Assembly (NCBI RefSeq): GCF_002099425.1
Contig: NW_018343991.1
Location: 12,405,001-12,469,000 of the forward strand
Direction of reading: 5' to 3'
Length of the DNA stretch: 64,000 nt
Source: Phascolarctos cinereus
Taxonomy: Eukaryota; Chordata; Mammalia; Diprotodontia; Phascolarctidae
Shown piece after piece: positions 1-11,600 of this stretch. The notes beneath the pieces are model-generated. The model made no database searches, was not told the DNA's origin, and saw only the letters and a program-made list of their open reading frames with translations. The position numbers were made by a program, and so were the translations under genes. Within the stretch, counting starts at the first letter, position 1; the number at the start of each line of letters is the position of its first letter.

Positions 1-1340
1 TTTATTCAATTGTGGGAATTGTAAGAGGACTTTATTGCCTTGTTTGAACCTTGTCCTGCATGACTGGGAAGCTGGACCATCTCTATCTGTTGCTTAGAGA
101 CTCTTAATTAAGGACCTAGATTATGCTGACTGGAAACAGGTTAGATCCAAAGACTGATGCGAAGCATTTTCTCACAATTATACATCTCAAGCAACCCACA
201 TGTTTTATCTGAGAACTGGCCCCATTTTGGTCAGTTATTGTTTCTATGTTGTGGGGAGTGGGGCACCTCTTTTTTCTGATTTTAGGGAATAGCACTTGTC
301 TGTTCTCCCCACTCCCAACTTGGATAGTTCCTAATCTTTCTTCCAATTAGAAATCAGATTCTCTAATTTTATATCCTGGTTAAGTGTTTTCTTTTAATTA
401 ATTGGTCTTATTTGATGAATTGCTTTTAATACATAAAAATATGTCTCTGTATTCAAGGTCTTTGCACTGACTGATGAGTCCATTGACCTGTTTATTATGC
501 CTATTTTGCTAAAAGTCATGTAGCTCAGATTTTTTCCTCAGTTATTATTAATCAACCACCACATAACCCTCCTCTGTACTTATGCTCCTCTTTCCATCTT
601 ACGGAAACTGTGTCCTCAGGAGCCATCCTCTGTAGGATACACATCTCCTTTCATCCTAGATCTCTTTTTCTGACATTCCTCTTAACTTCCAGTGCTCACT
701 AAAGCTTAGCTTTTTCCTGAAGAAGCCACATCTTTTGAAACCCTCTCCCAGTCTGGTTGTTTATTCCTCCAGGAACAAAACACTAGACAAGTAGGGACAA
801 GGCAAAGAGTTGGCATGCTCCTCATTCCCTACTGCCACTTTTCCCTCTGCCATAATCACTCAGCAACTTTTTTTCTTTACAATTCACTTGATGTTTTCCA
901 GATTCATGTGGCTATAATTATTGGATTTTTGAGGTAACTCTCCCTCTTCTTCCAATAAATCCAGTCTCTAACTTGCTGTCTTTTTATCCACTTCTATTAC
1001 TATGACTTCTGAAACCACTTGATTTCCTCCCAGTTTCTCAGCCTCTTCAACTCAAATTACATCTTGGTCACCAGATTACCTGAACTGTACATACATTCAA
1101 TATGCCCTTCACCAAGTGAATTTGCCTTTGTGGCTACTCTTCTTAGTTATGACTCTACATTGGCCACTACCCATAACTTATAAATGAAGTCCTGCAAGGA
1201 GAGATGAAACACATTCTGTGTACTCCTCCCAGGGCTCAGTCCTTGCCCTTGGGAGCTTCAGCATGACAAACACACGTACCCACACCCAACGGTTACTAAC
1301 TTGAGGGAATTAGAGCAGTGGCAGGAAGAACAAGCAATGA
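1..1340 (+). other. No gene recognised
   Basis: Moderately T-rich sequence beyond the 3' end of the minus-strand gene. Parts (580-1130) recall degraded LINE text but I cannot assign a family. No convincing exon was found. Confidence 0.3.
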
Positions 1341-1370
1341 CCATTCCACTAATGTTGACAGAGTTAGGAG

Positions 1371-1376
1371 TTTATT
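1371..1376 (-). promoter_or_regulatory. Polyadenylation signal AATAAA of the minus-strand BPIFA-like gene
   Basis: Minus-strand text TTATAATAAACTCC parallels TTACAATAAACTTCC of the intact paralogue. The following bases are also alike (ggaatggtcattgcttgtt against agagtggtcactgcttatt). Confidence 0.65.
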
Positions 1377-1861
1377 ATAAGAGAAATCAGGAGGAAGTAA
1401 TATGCTATTCAGAGAAAATTTTCATGTGTGTAAATTGTCTCCAAACCCAGGAAAAGAAAGCCTGGAAGATTCCTGCACACTAAAAACATTTCCTCTCATT
1501 TGACCCTGAATCCAGCAATTTGTCCTCTGGCCTTGAGATCCTTCAAACAGGAGGAGAGGAGCAGGAGGAAATTCAGCACAGGAGATTGCCATCTTCTTCC
1601 CCTGGCCAAGAACTGAAAATAGTGGAAGTCTTGATTCTCTGTCACATTCTTCCCCAACCCCACCTGCCATTCCTGCCTGATTCCACCCAGATAACACCCA
1701 CCTGTCCTCAAACTGAGAGTAGAACCTAATGAGGCTGGAAAAAAAAACTGCAGGGATCAGAATCAGAGCAGACACACATACATACCTAGATTACTTTGGT
1801 AGAATGGTAGAAGTAGTCAAGACCTCAGAAAACAGATTATCAGTACTAGAAAGGGCCTTAG

Positions 1862-2045
1862 AACACAGAGCATAAGAGCTGGGAGGACCCATTGAGAGCA
1901 TCTAGTCCAGCCTGCTCAATTTACTGGGGAAGAAATTGAGATACAGAGAGGAAAAGGCACTTCCCCAAAGTCACATAGCCAGGCAGGGATAGAGTTAGAA
2001 TTAGAACCAAGGTTTCCTGATTCCTACTTCAGAGCTCTTTCTACT
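1862..2045 (-). mobile_element. MIR-like SINE, reversed
   Basis: gaaattgagatacagagagg, then cccaaagtcacatagccagg and a reversed head. It lies in intron 7 of the minus-strand gene. Confidence 0.65.
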
Positions 2046-3719
2046 CTGAATGGGTCATGATGTGTGCTTTTTTGCCCTTGGCCTAAATACTTCCCAGATG
2101 AGCAATATCATATTGTAAAGAGAGACTGGGACCAAGGGGGAGGGGGAATCTCCATGTGTTTTTTAAAATTTTGATCTTGCCTTTTATTCCATTTTTTTCT
2201 CTCCCCCCCCCCCCAATATCCTAAGGCTCAAGTTTTCATCTATAGGAGGTATTGTAGAGCACGAGATTCCTGCTTTAGGTGAATGTTGGTGTGGTATCTT
2301 TTTTGAGACCCTCTGTTGCTTTTAGACTCTGAGATGCTTTGATGCAGATTCTAGAATTTGATATTTTAGGTTCTAGGATTCTCTTATTCCAGAAAAATTC
2401 TCTGCAAACTTGTTAAATTAAAGGAAAATATAGCACTTACCTGTTTGGAGGGGAAAAGCTTGTCCTTCCACTGAAGGTTTAGGAAGGAATCTGATCCCCC
2501 ATGTACAGTTGCCCTGAAAGAAAGAGCATGTGTCTCAGTGTTGGTAATCAAGAAAAATTAGAGGTCCTGGTGGTGACTTCCACCAAATTCTAACATTGGA
2601 AGATGGAGAACAGGACTGAGGGACTCTGAAGAGCTGCTATTCAACCAGTTCTCTGTCTATTGATTTGATGAAAGATAGCTTGGCTTCATAAAAGGAGGAA
2701 TGCACAGGATATGGTTGGACAAACTTCTATCTGGTTGGGGCATTAGCATCCCCCAATCCCCCTCACTTCATTGATTGATTGATTCTTTCATTCATTTATT
2801 TGAGCCATCACTCATTCAATTTTTGGAAAAGTGTAATATTATAGAGCAAGTGATAACCTAGTACAAGAGCACAGGGAACCATTGAATAACATGGATTGTG
2901 CCCACCCCGGTGGATGTGAGAAGAGTGGCACCTCTGAGGCAGGAAATTCCAGGCAAGCTCAAGAGTCATCATGCAGCTATAGCTTTGACTTGGTACTTAG
3001 TTATTCCATAGGGGATGGTCCCAGATTAGAACTAGAAGGAGATTTTAACATTTAGCAGACAAGATATCTATTTGGTCTTCTTATGAAATACTTAAATCTC
3101 CAGTGTAACAATGGCAAAAAAAAAAAAAGCAATGATTGGGAAACTCAGACATTTATAGATGGAGGCAAGAGATTGCTGAGAGCACATACTTACTGGCTAT
3201 GGAATCTTGCAGCGTAGAATGTACTGCTTTAAAGAAGGTTTTTATCAATTGGTAGAACTGAAACATAAGCATGGCAGGGGGTGGATGAATGTGAAGTGAT
3301 CAGGTGAAGATCCCAAGAGGGGTCACCTGATCTGAGTTGATCTATGGTCCCTACATACCTAGGAATGCTTGGCTCAATCTGATCTCATAAATAAGACTTA
3401 GCCCACAGGGTGTATGCCAGAACTGGAAGGAATCTTAGATATCATGTTTTTCAACCCTCCACAACTTTAGAGTAATGAAGGGGCTCACACAAATTCACAT
3501 AGTAAGCCAGACACCAACCATAGGCCAGTTCCCTAGACTTTGAACTGCTGGTCTAGGCCTCTTTCCACTGCTTATACCTAGCATTCTGACTTTCTGTACC
3601 CAGAAGGAATTGCATCTCCACACTTGCTGTTTGATTTGCCACAGAAGGAAGAGTCTGTCTCAGGGCATTTGGTAGTTGATTAATAGGTCTTTTCCTGTTT
3701 GTCCTGAAAGAAAGAGGGA

Positions 3720-4205
3720 AAAAGACCCATACGTACAAAAATACTTATAGCAGCTCTTTTCATGGTGGTAAAGAATTGGAAACTGAAGGGATGCCCATCA
3801 ATTGAGGAATAGCTGAACAAGTTGTGTTATGTGAATGTGACAGAATACTAATGTGCTATAAGAAATGATGAAGGGGCTGGTTTCAGAAAAGCCTTGGAAG
3901 ACCTATATGAACTGATGCAAAGTGAAGTGAGAAGAACTGAGAGAACAGTCTACACAGTAACAACAACATTGCCAAGATAATCAACTTTGAAAGACTTCGT
4001 CATGCTGATCAGTACAATGGTCAACAACATTTCTCATAGACTCATGATGAAACACCATTCATCTCTAAATGTAGAACTGATAGACTCAGAGGGCAGATTG
4101 AAGCATATTTTTTTTTCTCTTTGTTTCATTTGATTATTTTTTTTTTGGGAACGTGGCTAATGAGGAAAGCTCTTTTGTATGACTAGAAATATTTGTAATA
4201 GGGTT
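3720..4205 (+). mobile_element. L1 3' end (ORF2 C-terminus and 3' UTR)
   Basis: Text equivalent to L1 ORF2 WIKKMWHIYTMEYYAAIKNDE is recognisable (gttgtgttatgtgaatgtgacagaatac), then the 3' UTR. It lies in intron 5 of the minus-strand gene, beside exon 6. Confidence 0.75.
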
Positions 4206-5335
4206 TAAAATTGTAAAGGATAGTTAAGATTATTCAGTCCAAGCCAAACCCTGACATATAGGAAGAGTTTAATGAATGATTTGAATTGAATTCAATCAAT
4301 TGCCCCCCCCTTTTTTTTTTTACAGATGAGGAAACTGAGATTAAGTAGCTCATCCATGGGCACACATATGGTAAGGAAGAGTACCAGGACTGGACCCACC
4401 TTATGAAATGCTGGATCTAGTGCCCTTTCTTTTTTTTTTTTTAATCTCATGCCCTATTCTATCACTGTTTCCCTGGAAGGAGTGATCTGCATGTAGCCAG
4501 GGTGGAAACAGTGTGATGGTATATTCCATGCTGTCTTTAGGGCTGAGTGGTTTGAAGAGCAGGACCTGCTATCAAGGCCTCCCCAGATAGAGCAGAATGA
4601 TTGTTCCAGAAGTCTAAAACTCCAGCCTCTGAGTCCCAGATAAGTTTTATTCTTATGTTCAACAAATGTTTATGAAATGCCTACTGTGTTCAAAGAACTC
4701 TTCTGGACTCTGCACTCACAGAGCTCACAATCTAGTAGGAGATGGCTCATATCCATGTCTCATACTGAAGAAGAAAGTAAGGAAGAAAAATCCATGTATG
4801 CTAATAACAATCTCTCAGGTTGAGAAAAGTCTTGATAGTGATAAAGCACTTTCTTCTGTGTGACTTAATTCAGAATCTTCACAACATCTGTGTGACAGGG
4901 GAAAAGTTGTCCCTATTTTATAGATATACAATCAGGCTTGCAGAGATGTGAGGTCCAATGGAAAAGAAATGATAGAGCTGTGAGGAACCATGCAGGATAT
5001 ATAACTTTCAATTCATCATTTTTTCCACCATCCCAGACCTTTCCATTAATTCAAAGAACAGTTGCTATTGCTTAACTCTCCCCTCTCCCCCCTTACACTA
5101 GCCTTACATTGGCTTTCAGTCCCCTGTAGATATAAATATCTCATTTGGATTATAAAGTCTCCATCCCAACATTTAAATCCATCATCTCAGCCCTTGTCCT
5201 CTGGCCCGGTCCATGTCATTCCTTCAGCCATGTCCCCCTTATACATCCCACCCCTTTCCTTAATTCTCCTATTCCATAATTCCATATACCTCTTACTGGA
5301 AGCTTTCCTTAACTGAACTAGAAAAGACCTATCTT
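4206..5335. mobile_element. SINE, ancient repeat and L2 pieces in intron 5 of the minus-strand gene
   Basis: 4300-4425 is a reversed MIR-like copy. 4655-4765 is the atgaaatgcctactgtgttc repeat. 5050-5330 is an L2-like, pyrimidine-rich piece. The remainder is unrecognised. Confidence 0.45.
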
Positions 5336-5617
5336 CCCAACTATATGTTGAGGCCTTCCATGATTCCAAGTCACAGACAGCAAGTAAACCCAGGTCTGTT
5401 GTGATCCAGGACAGTGTTCCATCCCCTTTTTAACAATGGACCAGAGTAGGTCAAAAGAGTAGTAATAAATAACCATACCCACCATGCATGGGAATTCGCT
5501 ACTACTATGGGAGCCGGAGAGCTCGTTGGTGACTCACATTTCCTTGACTTTAATAAGTCCAAGGTTAGTTTCATAATTCTCAAGGGCCAGGTGAGGCTTT
5601 CTTTTCTTGTTCAGCAG

Positions 5618-8600
5618 CTATCCAATGACACATTTGCTTATCAGGTTTACCTCAGCAGTAAATGTTCCAGGAGATCTAAAAGGATATGGATAGGAGAAAA
5701 CCTCATTGTTTTCAGAGTCCCTCCCATCATGGAAATGGACAGTAAATCAGTTTTCTTACACTAACTCTGTGAAACAGCTCAGACAAATATGGTTATCCAC
5801 ATTTGCCAGAACAGGAAACTGAGGCTTAGCTACTCCTGCCTCAAAATTTTGTAAATGAGCCTCTGGGAAAGTCATAAGAACTAAAAAGTCAGAAAAGGGC
5901 TATGGTCTCAGGCTGTAACCAGGAGATTGTAGTCACAAAGAAGGTTGTAAACTATAAGACAGGAGGGCAAATGGAAAACTGAAACACAGGAATGCAGTAA
6001 TGAACAGTGGCCATACTAGCATTTGCTCATAGTGAAACTGGGACTTTTAAAGCACCTCAGGCTTTCCAAAATGCTTTCGAGAACATTGCTTCATTTGGTT
6101 TTCATAAGAGACTTGAATACTTAACAGGCCTGGCACTATTACCTCCATTTTGCAGAAATGAAACAGGGGCAAGAAAGGGTAAACAAATTGTCCAGTATTA
6201 CAGAGCAAACATTTTTCTATATTACACTCCCTCCCCTTCACCGGGGCAAGAAAGATACAAAGCCAGTCCCAAACCCTGAGGCACAATACAAGCCAGAAAA
6301 TGACTTGTCGCCAGGAAAATAATAACAATAATGATAATATGAGGAGAACGAGATAAGAGTAACATTAACACTCTTATTTGATTACAAAGAATAGTTGCTT
6401 ATTCTCCTGAACAACAGTCTTCAAAATATTAAATATAAAAGAGGAAGTGCAGGACAGTAGCATCTTGATCATTTCTGTCTGAATCTCATCAAAAAGCACG
6501 AGAAGACAGAATGTAGGTGACAATTTTTTTTTTGACATGGCCAATGTGAAAATTTGCTTCCATTGAGTATACATGTTTGTAATTGTTTTTTCTTGTATTC
6601 TCTATAGGGGGTGGGGAGTTGAAGTGGGAGGGTGAGAAGGGGGATATTGGCTAATTGAAACAAATAAAGGTCAAGAGAAAACTGATTTGGAGTCCTGGAC
6701 TTCAGGAATCTGAAAGTCCATGAGTCTGGATGTTAAGTCCATGCTGGGTTTTGAAGCCAGCTCAGCATCAATGTGCTGAAGAACAAGGAACAACTCTTGG
6801 AACCCAGCTTAGCCACAGCTGAGAATGAGCTTCATCTAGAAGCAACATCACTTCTGGACATGAACTTCATGAGATTAGAAGCTTTACTAAATATGAGCTC
6901 ACTTTTGATTGAATTAGTGTGGGGTATGTGTGTGCCACCGAGGTTTTTTTGGGTGGGAAATATTTATACTTCTGTTCTGGAGTAAACATCAAAGTAAGTA
7001 TCACTTTGTAACAGTTTTTTAAAAGATGAAAAGAATAAGCTCACAGGAATAATATTAATAACGACAATTCTTCATTCTTCTGGGTTGATTCTCAATTTAT
7101 AAAACATTTCTCTCCCAATAATTCTGGGAAGAAGGTCAGGCAGAGTATGATTATTCACAAATGCTAGAACTGGTAAACAAGAAACTGAGGCTCAGCTATT
7201 TCTGTCTCAGAATTGTGTGAATGGGCCTGTGGGAGTGCCCTAAAGGTCTGGAAGATCAGAAAGGGGCTGTGGCCTCAGGCTGTAACCAGGAGATTCCAGA
7301 TATAAAGAGGATTGTAACTGAGGCAGGAAGAGACTAGAAGAAGAAGGAACACGGTCTCCAGAAAGGGCAGGAAGAGATTTTTATGTATCTCAGGGCTGTC
7401 CATAACTGGTGTCCCTGGTCATCCAGGGCTAGCCTTATGTCTCCAGTGTGTCCAAGGGCCAGGGGAGCTACAATGAGGCAGTGGGTGTCTTTCCCTTTCC
7501 CTTGTCTACTCATCAACTCTGTCATGTTGGACAAGCTCAGGAAACATTGGAATCACGTGGATCTGGTTCCCTCATGTGGATAGCTGTCTCTCTCCACCCT
7601 CACCCCCACACCTTATGCAAGGTTCACAGATCACTCACGTTTTCACGTTTACATCCAAAACCGTTCTGGCATATGTATTTTGCTGATGCTTATCTTTACT
7701 TTGTTCAGCGCCAATACTGAGGGGGAGAAGTTTTATCCTGCACAGAGAAGTCACATTGAAGGAGAGATGTCAACAAGTGATATTGTTTAAAGACCCTAAA
7801 CTTGTGTCAGTATATCTTGAACCCCAAACTAAACCATTCCCAAACACCACTCCTTTTTACTCAGGGAATGGTACTGTGAGGGCAGGGAAGATGTTTTTCA
7901 TCTAAATGAATCATAGATTTTGAACCTTGACATTGGCCTTCAGTTTGATTGCCCTTCTCACTGCATGGCCTGATGTCTAGTCTGGAGGATTCTGACAAAC
8001 AACCATGGGAAACAGAGGCATGTTCTGATACAATCAGAAGATCCTCTCCTCCATATCCTTTGTGGTCGGCAACACTGTCCTATGGAGATGTGGGTAGATA
8101 GCTACAAAATCTTATTCTGCGCACATGGATCAGTGAGAGGCATGAATGGCAGGTCACCTGTGTTCCCATCTGTTCTTTTTCATGACAACTGAAACAGATT
8201 TCTGGTTTAGGTTTACAGAGGTTTAACAATTCAGCCAATCCCCCAGACACAGTGAATTACAAGAAATTGGATCACTTTTTTTCACAATTCTTATTCAAAG
8301 CTCATTCCTTAGAGTTGCCCCTTGGATGCCTGAAGGTTTCTGTCATCAGAGCAGCAGCATAATTTCCTTCTCTTTATTATTGACTCCTACTTATATTTTT
8401 TTATTATCCATCAATTTAATGCTTATTGATCTTTTGCTTTGGGTCCAGTTCCTCGGAAGGTGCTGTCAGGGTGGGAGTAGGAGAGAATGTCAAGCCTCAT
8501 ATTCTGCCTTTGGGGAGTTCACAGTGTGTATTTGTGGCTGGGGGAGGTGTGGGAGCCAAGACAGTCTTGCCCAGGGCAGAAGGAGCTTGGTAGACTCAAC

Positions 8601-11600
8601 AGGAATATCAGCTAAGGGATAAGAACATTCTGTGGCTCTTGGACACAAAACCTAAATAAGGACCCATGTGGGATCTCTTAGATGAGGGTCCATCCTGACT
8701 CTGAAGGAGCCACACTTGTCAGGGCAATGGACTAGGAGCCACAGAAGATTCAAAAGAATCACTGTCTTTCCTCCAGTGTTCTTAGAATGTGTTCTTAGAA
8801 CAGTATATGTACATCCAGGCTATGATTTCACTCTAGGTTTTTCAAAGGACATTATATTCCTCTTCATCACAGCTTTAGTACAATGCATAAGAGTATTTGG
8901 TATTTTTTTTAAAAATCTAATATTCTTTCTCTACTCTTAAATGAAGTTTTAAACTTCTGTTTGGAGACCCCGACCTTGGTTGCTATCTCTTCTGCTTCAT
9001 CATGCCCTTTTCCCTTCCACCCCCACATCCCCACTTATGTGGACTTCACTGGAAAAGCAGAAAGGTCCTCCCTCCAGCTCTCTTTCCTAAAAAGTTTCCA
9101 GCATATACCCCTCTCCACTCTGCCCGTCCAGTCCTCTATAGACTTCACTGTCATTCAAATCTTTGTCGCTGCCTGGAATGGTCTGATTCTTGCATTTGGA
9201 TTTGAGACCAACTTTATTAGCAAGGGGAGGACTCACGAAGTAGAAGATAACATTTTTTGCAGTGGTGTTAGTAGGTGTTTAAGATGTGCTGGTGAGTTCT
9301 TCACAGTTTTTATGAAAAGCTTTTGTATAGCCTGTAGAATATTCTCTTTCAACAAGAAACTCTGTACATCTGTAGGGGGAGAAGAGGATCTTTGAGACCT
9401 TGGTTTGACTTGTTTGCGATGAGGAAGATGAGAAGTTTGATGTTGTGACATTGCTCTGGATTGGAGTCAGAGGACCTGGGTTTGAATCACAGCCTTGCTT
9501 GCTACTTGCTAGCCGCATGATAAATTCCCCCTCTGGTCCCTAGCTTTTTCATCTGCACTATGATGGGATTGGATTAATAACTTATAAATAGTTGGTCTCA
9601 TCCATTAAGGAGTGAGGTGACCTGCTAAGAGTTATCTGCATGGTTTTGGAAAAACATTCTTGCCTGCGGAAAACTCCTCCAACCTAAGGGCCACAGAGCC
9701 CCCAATTCCTACATCAAGCTCCTCCCTTTTCCTGAATCCTACCTCCATTCATTCCAAGCATTCCAATTCTGAACCATTGTCTGAAAGGTCATCCTTTGAA
9801 ATGTGAATGGCAAGGGAAGGCTCAAATCTCAATATCACGGAATCTGTCGATTGATTTCCTCCGGATAATCTGAAGGCTCAGAATATCTAGGAGGCTACAA
9901 AGAGAAAACTTTGAAAAGAAGTTTAGAAAGAGGAAGGGGCTTCACACACTTTACTGACTTCTCAGAATTGCCAACAATTGTCCCAATGCTTACCCTGCCC
10001 AGTGTCATCTCTTCAATTTAGCCGATATCACCCCTTTATTTAGGGAGAGAACAGAAAGAGCACAAACTTAGGACTCAGAAGACCTGGGTTCCAAACTCAC
10101 CTGGCATGCTTACTATTCATGTGACTCAGGGCAAGTCTCTAATCATCTCTAATGCCTGAGTGTCTGCATCTCTGTAATGATGGATTTGGACTCTAGAGCC
10201 TTTCAGTCTCTTCCAGCGTTTTATGACACTAATAACATCCAACAAGTCTGGTTCCTTCAGAGTCAAGTTGGACCCTCATCTAAGAGATCCCACATGGGTC
10301 CTTATTTAGGTTTTGTGTCCAAGAACCACAGAATTTTCTTATCACTGAACTGATATTCTTGTAGAGCTTACTGAGCTCCTTCTGCCCTGGGCAGGCCTGT
10401 CTTGGTTCCTACACCTCCCTCAGCCACAAATATGCACTGTGAGCTCCCCAAAGGCAGAATATGAGGCTCGACATGCTCTCCTACTCCCACTCTGACAGCA
10501 CCTCCCTAGGAACTGGACCCAGAGCAAAAGATCAATAAAATATTTATGACTCGAATGGACTCCCACCCCTCACCCGGTCGCCAGTCGTCTCCATTTCCTG
10601 CATAGTTAGTGGTTCATTCTCTTTCTTCAAGTCTGGCCTCAGTGGAAATCCTCCCTAATTCTGCCCAGTGAAGGTGATGTCCAACGCTTCAGTACTTCCC
10701 AGAGCCCTTTGTCTGGATCTCAGCTTTACCCTCATTATCTCCTATTTTGGGGAGGTACTGCCTCAGTTTTATAACCCCCAGCACTGAACACAGAACCTTA
10801 CACAGATCTGATGCTTAGTCTCCCGTTTGTGAGCTGCCTTGTTAACTGCCAAGTACAAGTGAGCCTGTTGCTCATGTAGCCTGTGATCTAGATTAGGGAT
10901 CATTATGAATGGAAAAGAGGACCTTCCTATACCCTTCACAGCTACTGTTGCCCCGGGGGAGATTGATAGCTCGGAGTGAGGAAAGAAAAAAGATGAAACC
11001 GGCTATGACACAGAAAAGGTGTCAACGCTGTTCTTCTAATAGTTGAGGCAAATGCCCAAAGGCATGTAAATGGGGTAGAGAATGCTTAGCCTTCAAGTCT
11101 GATAAGGACAGACCTGAGGCTGAACTAGAGCTAGGTCCCAAGGACAATACAGGTTTCTCTGAGAGAGAGGTTAGGGGGTCTGGTGGCGGCCATGGGTTAA
11201 CAAGCAGCAACCAGCCTACGCCTCCAGTTGAATGCGAGCAAATGTAATTTTAGAAAGGACCTTTGAGACCCTCTTATCCAGTCCTCTTATCATACTGATA
11301 AGGAACTGATATTCCATGACTTGCTCAAGATCTTAGGGGGAGTAAGGTATAATGCCAAGATTTCAACTCAGATTTTATCCAGTGATCCAAATATACTGTT
11401 CTTTCTATTTCACCAAATTGGCTCCACCACACAACGCCCACATGTATGAGGAAGTACTGAGGCCGGAGTGGGAAGCAGTTTAAATGATTTAAAATCGCAC
11501 AAGTCCTAATTAGCATAGTCAAAATTTGAACCTAGATTATCTGAGTCAAAACCTATAGTAGCAATGCACCATGTTGTCATGGTTTGGTGACTGTAGACAC

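Larger units (their letters stand above)
1350..3703 (-). pseudogene. Exons 6-9 of the minus-strand BPIFA-like gene, downstream of the stop
   Basis: Exon 6 (3703-3628) has the acceptor ctctttctttcag and an open frame containing PNALRQTLPSVANQT. It aligns with the intact gene's VSNLAQLTVNQL, but the donor gtaagtgtg is here gcaagtgtg. Exon 7 (2513-2441) has perfect borders and the same phases, and keeps the second cysteine (GNCTWG against ACPL). Exon 8 starts at 1734 after ttttttttccag and reads SLGSTLSLRT where the intact gene reads VRGNVSVTV; the stop codon that follows there is lost. The 3' UTR exon (about 1560-1350) matches the intact gene's last exon, including AATAAA. Homology is firm. Whether these exons are still translated depends on exon 5 being skipped. 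Confidence 0.7.

Noticed and set aside
8961-9395. 144-codon plus-strand open frame
   Set aside because: It overlaps, on the other strand, exon 3 of the minus-strand BPIFA-like gene, and has no recognisable features of its own.
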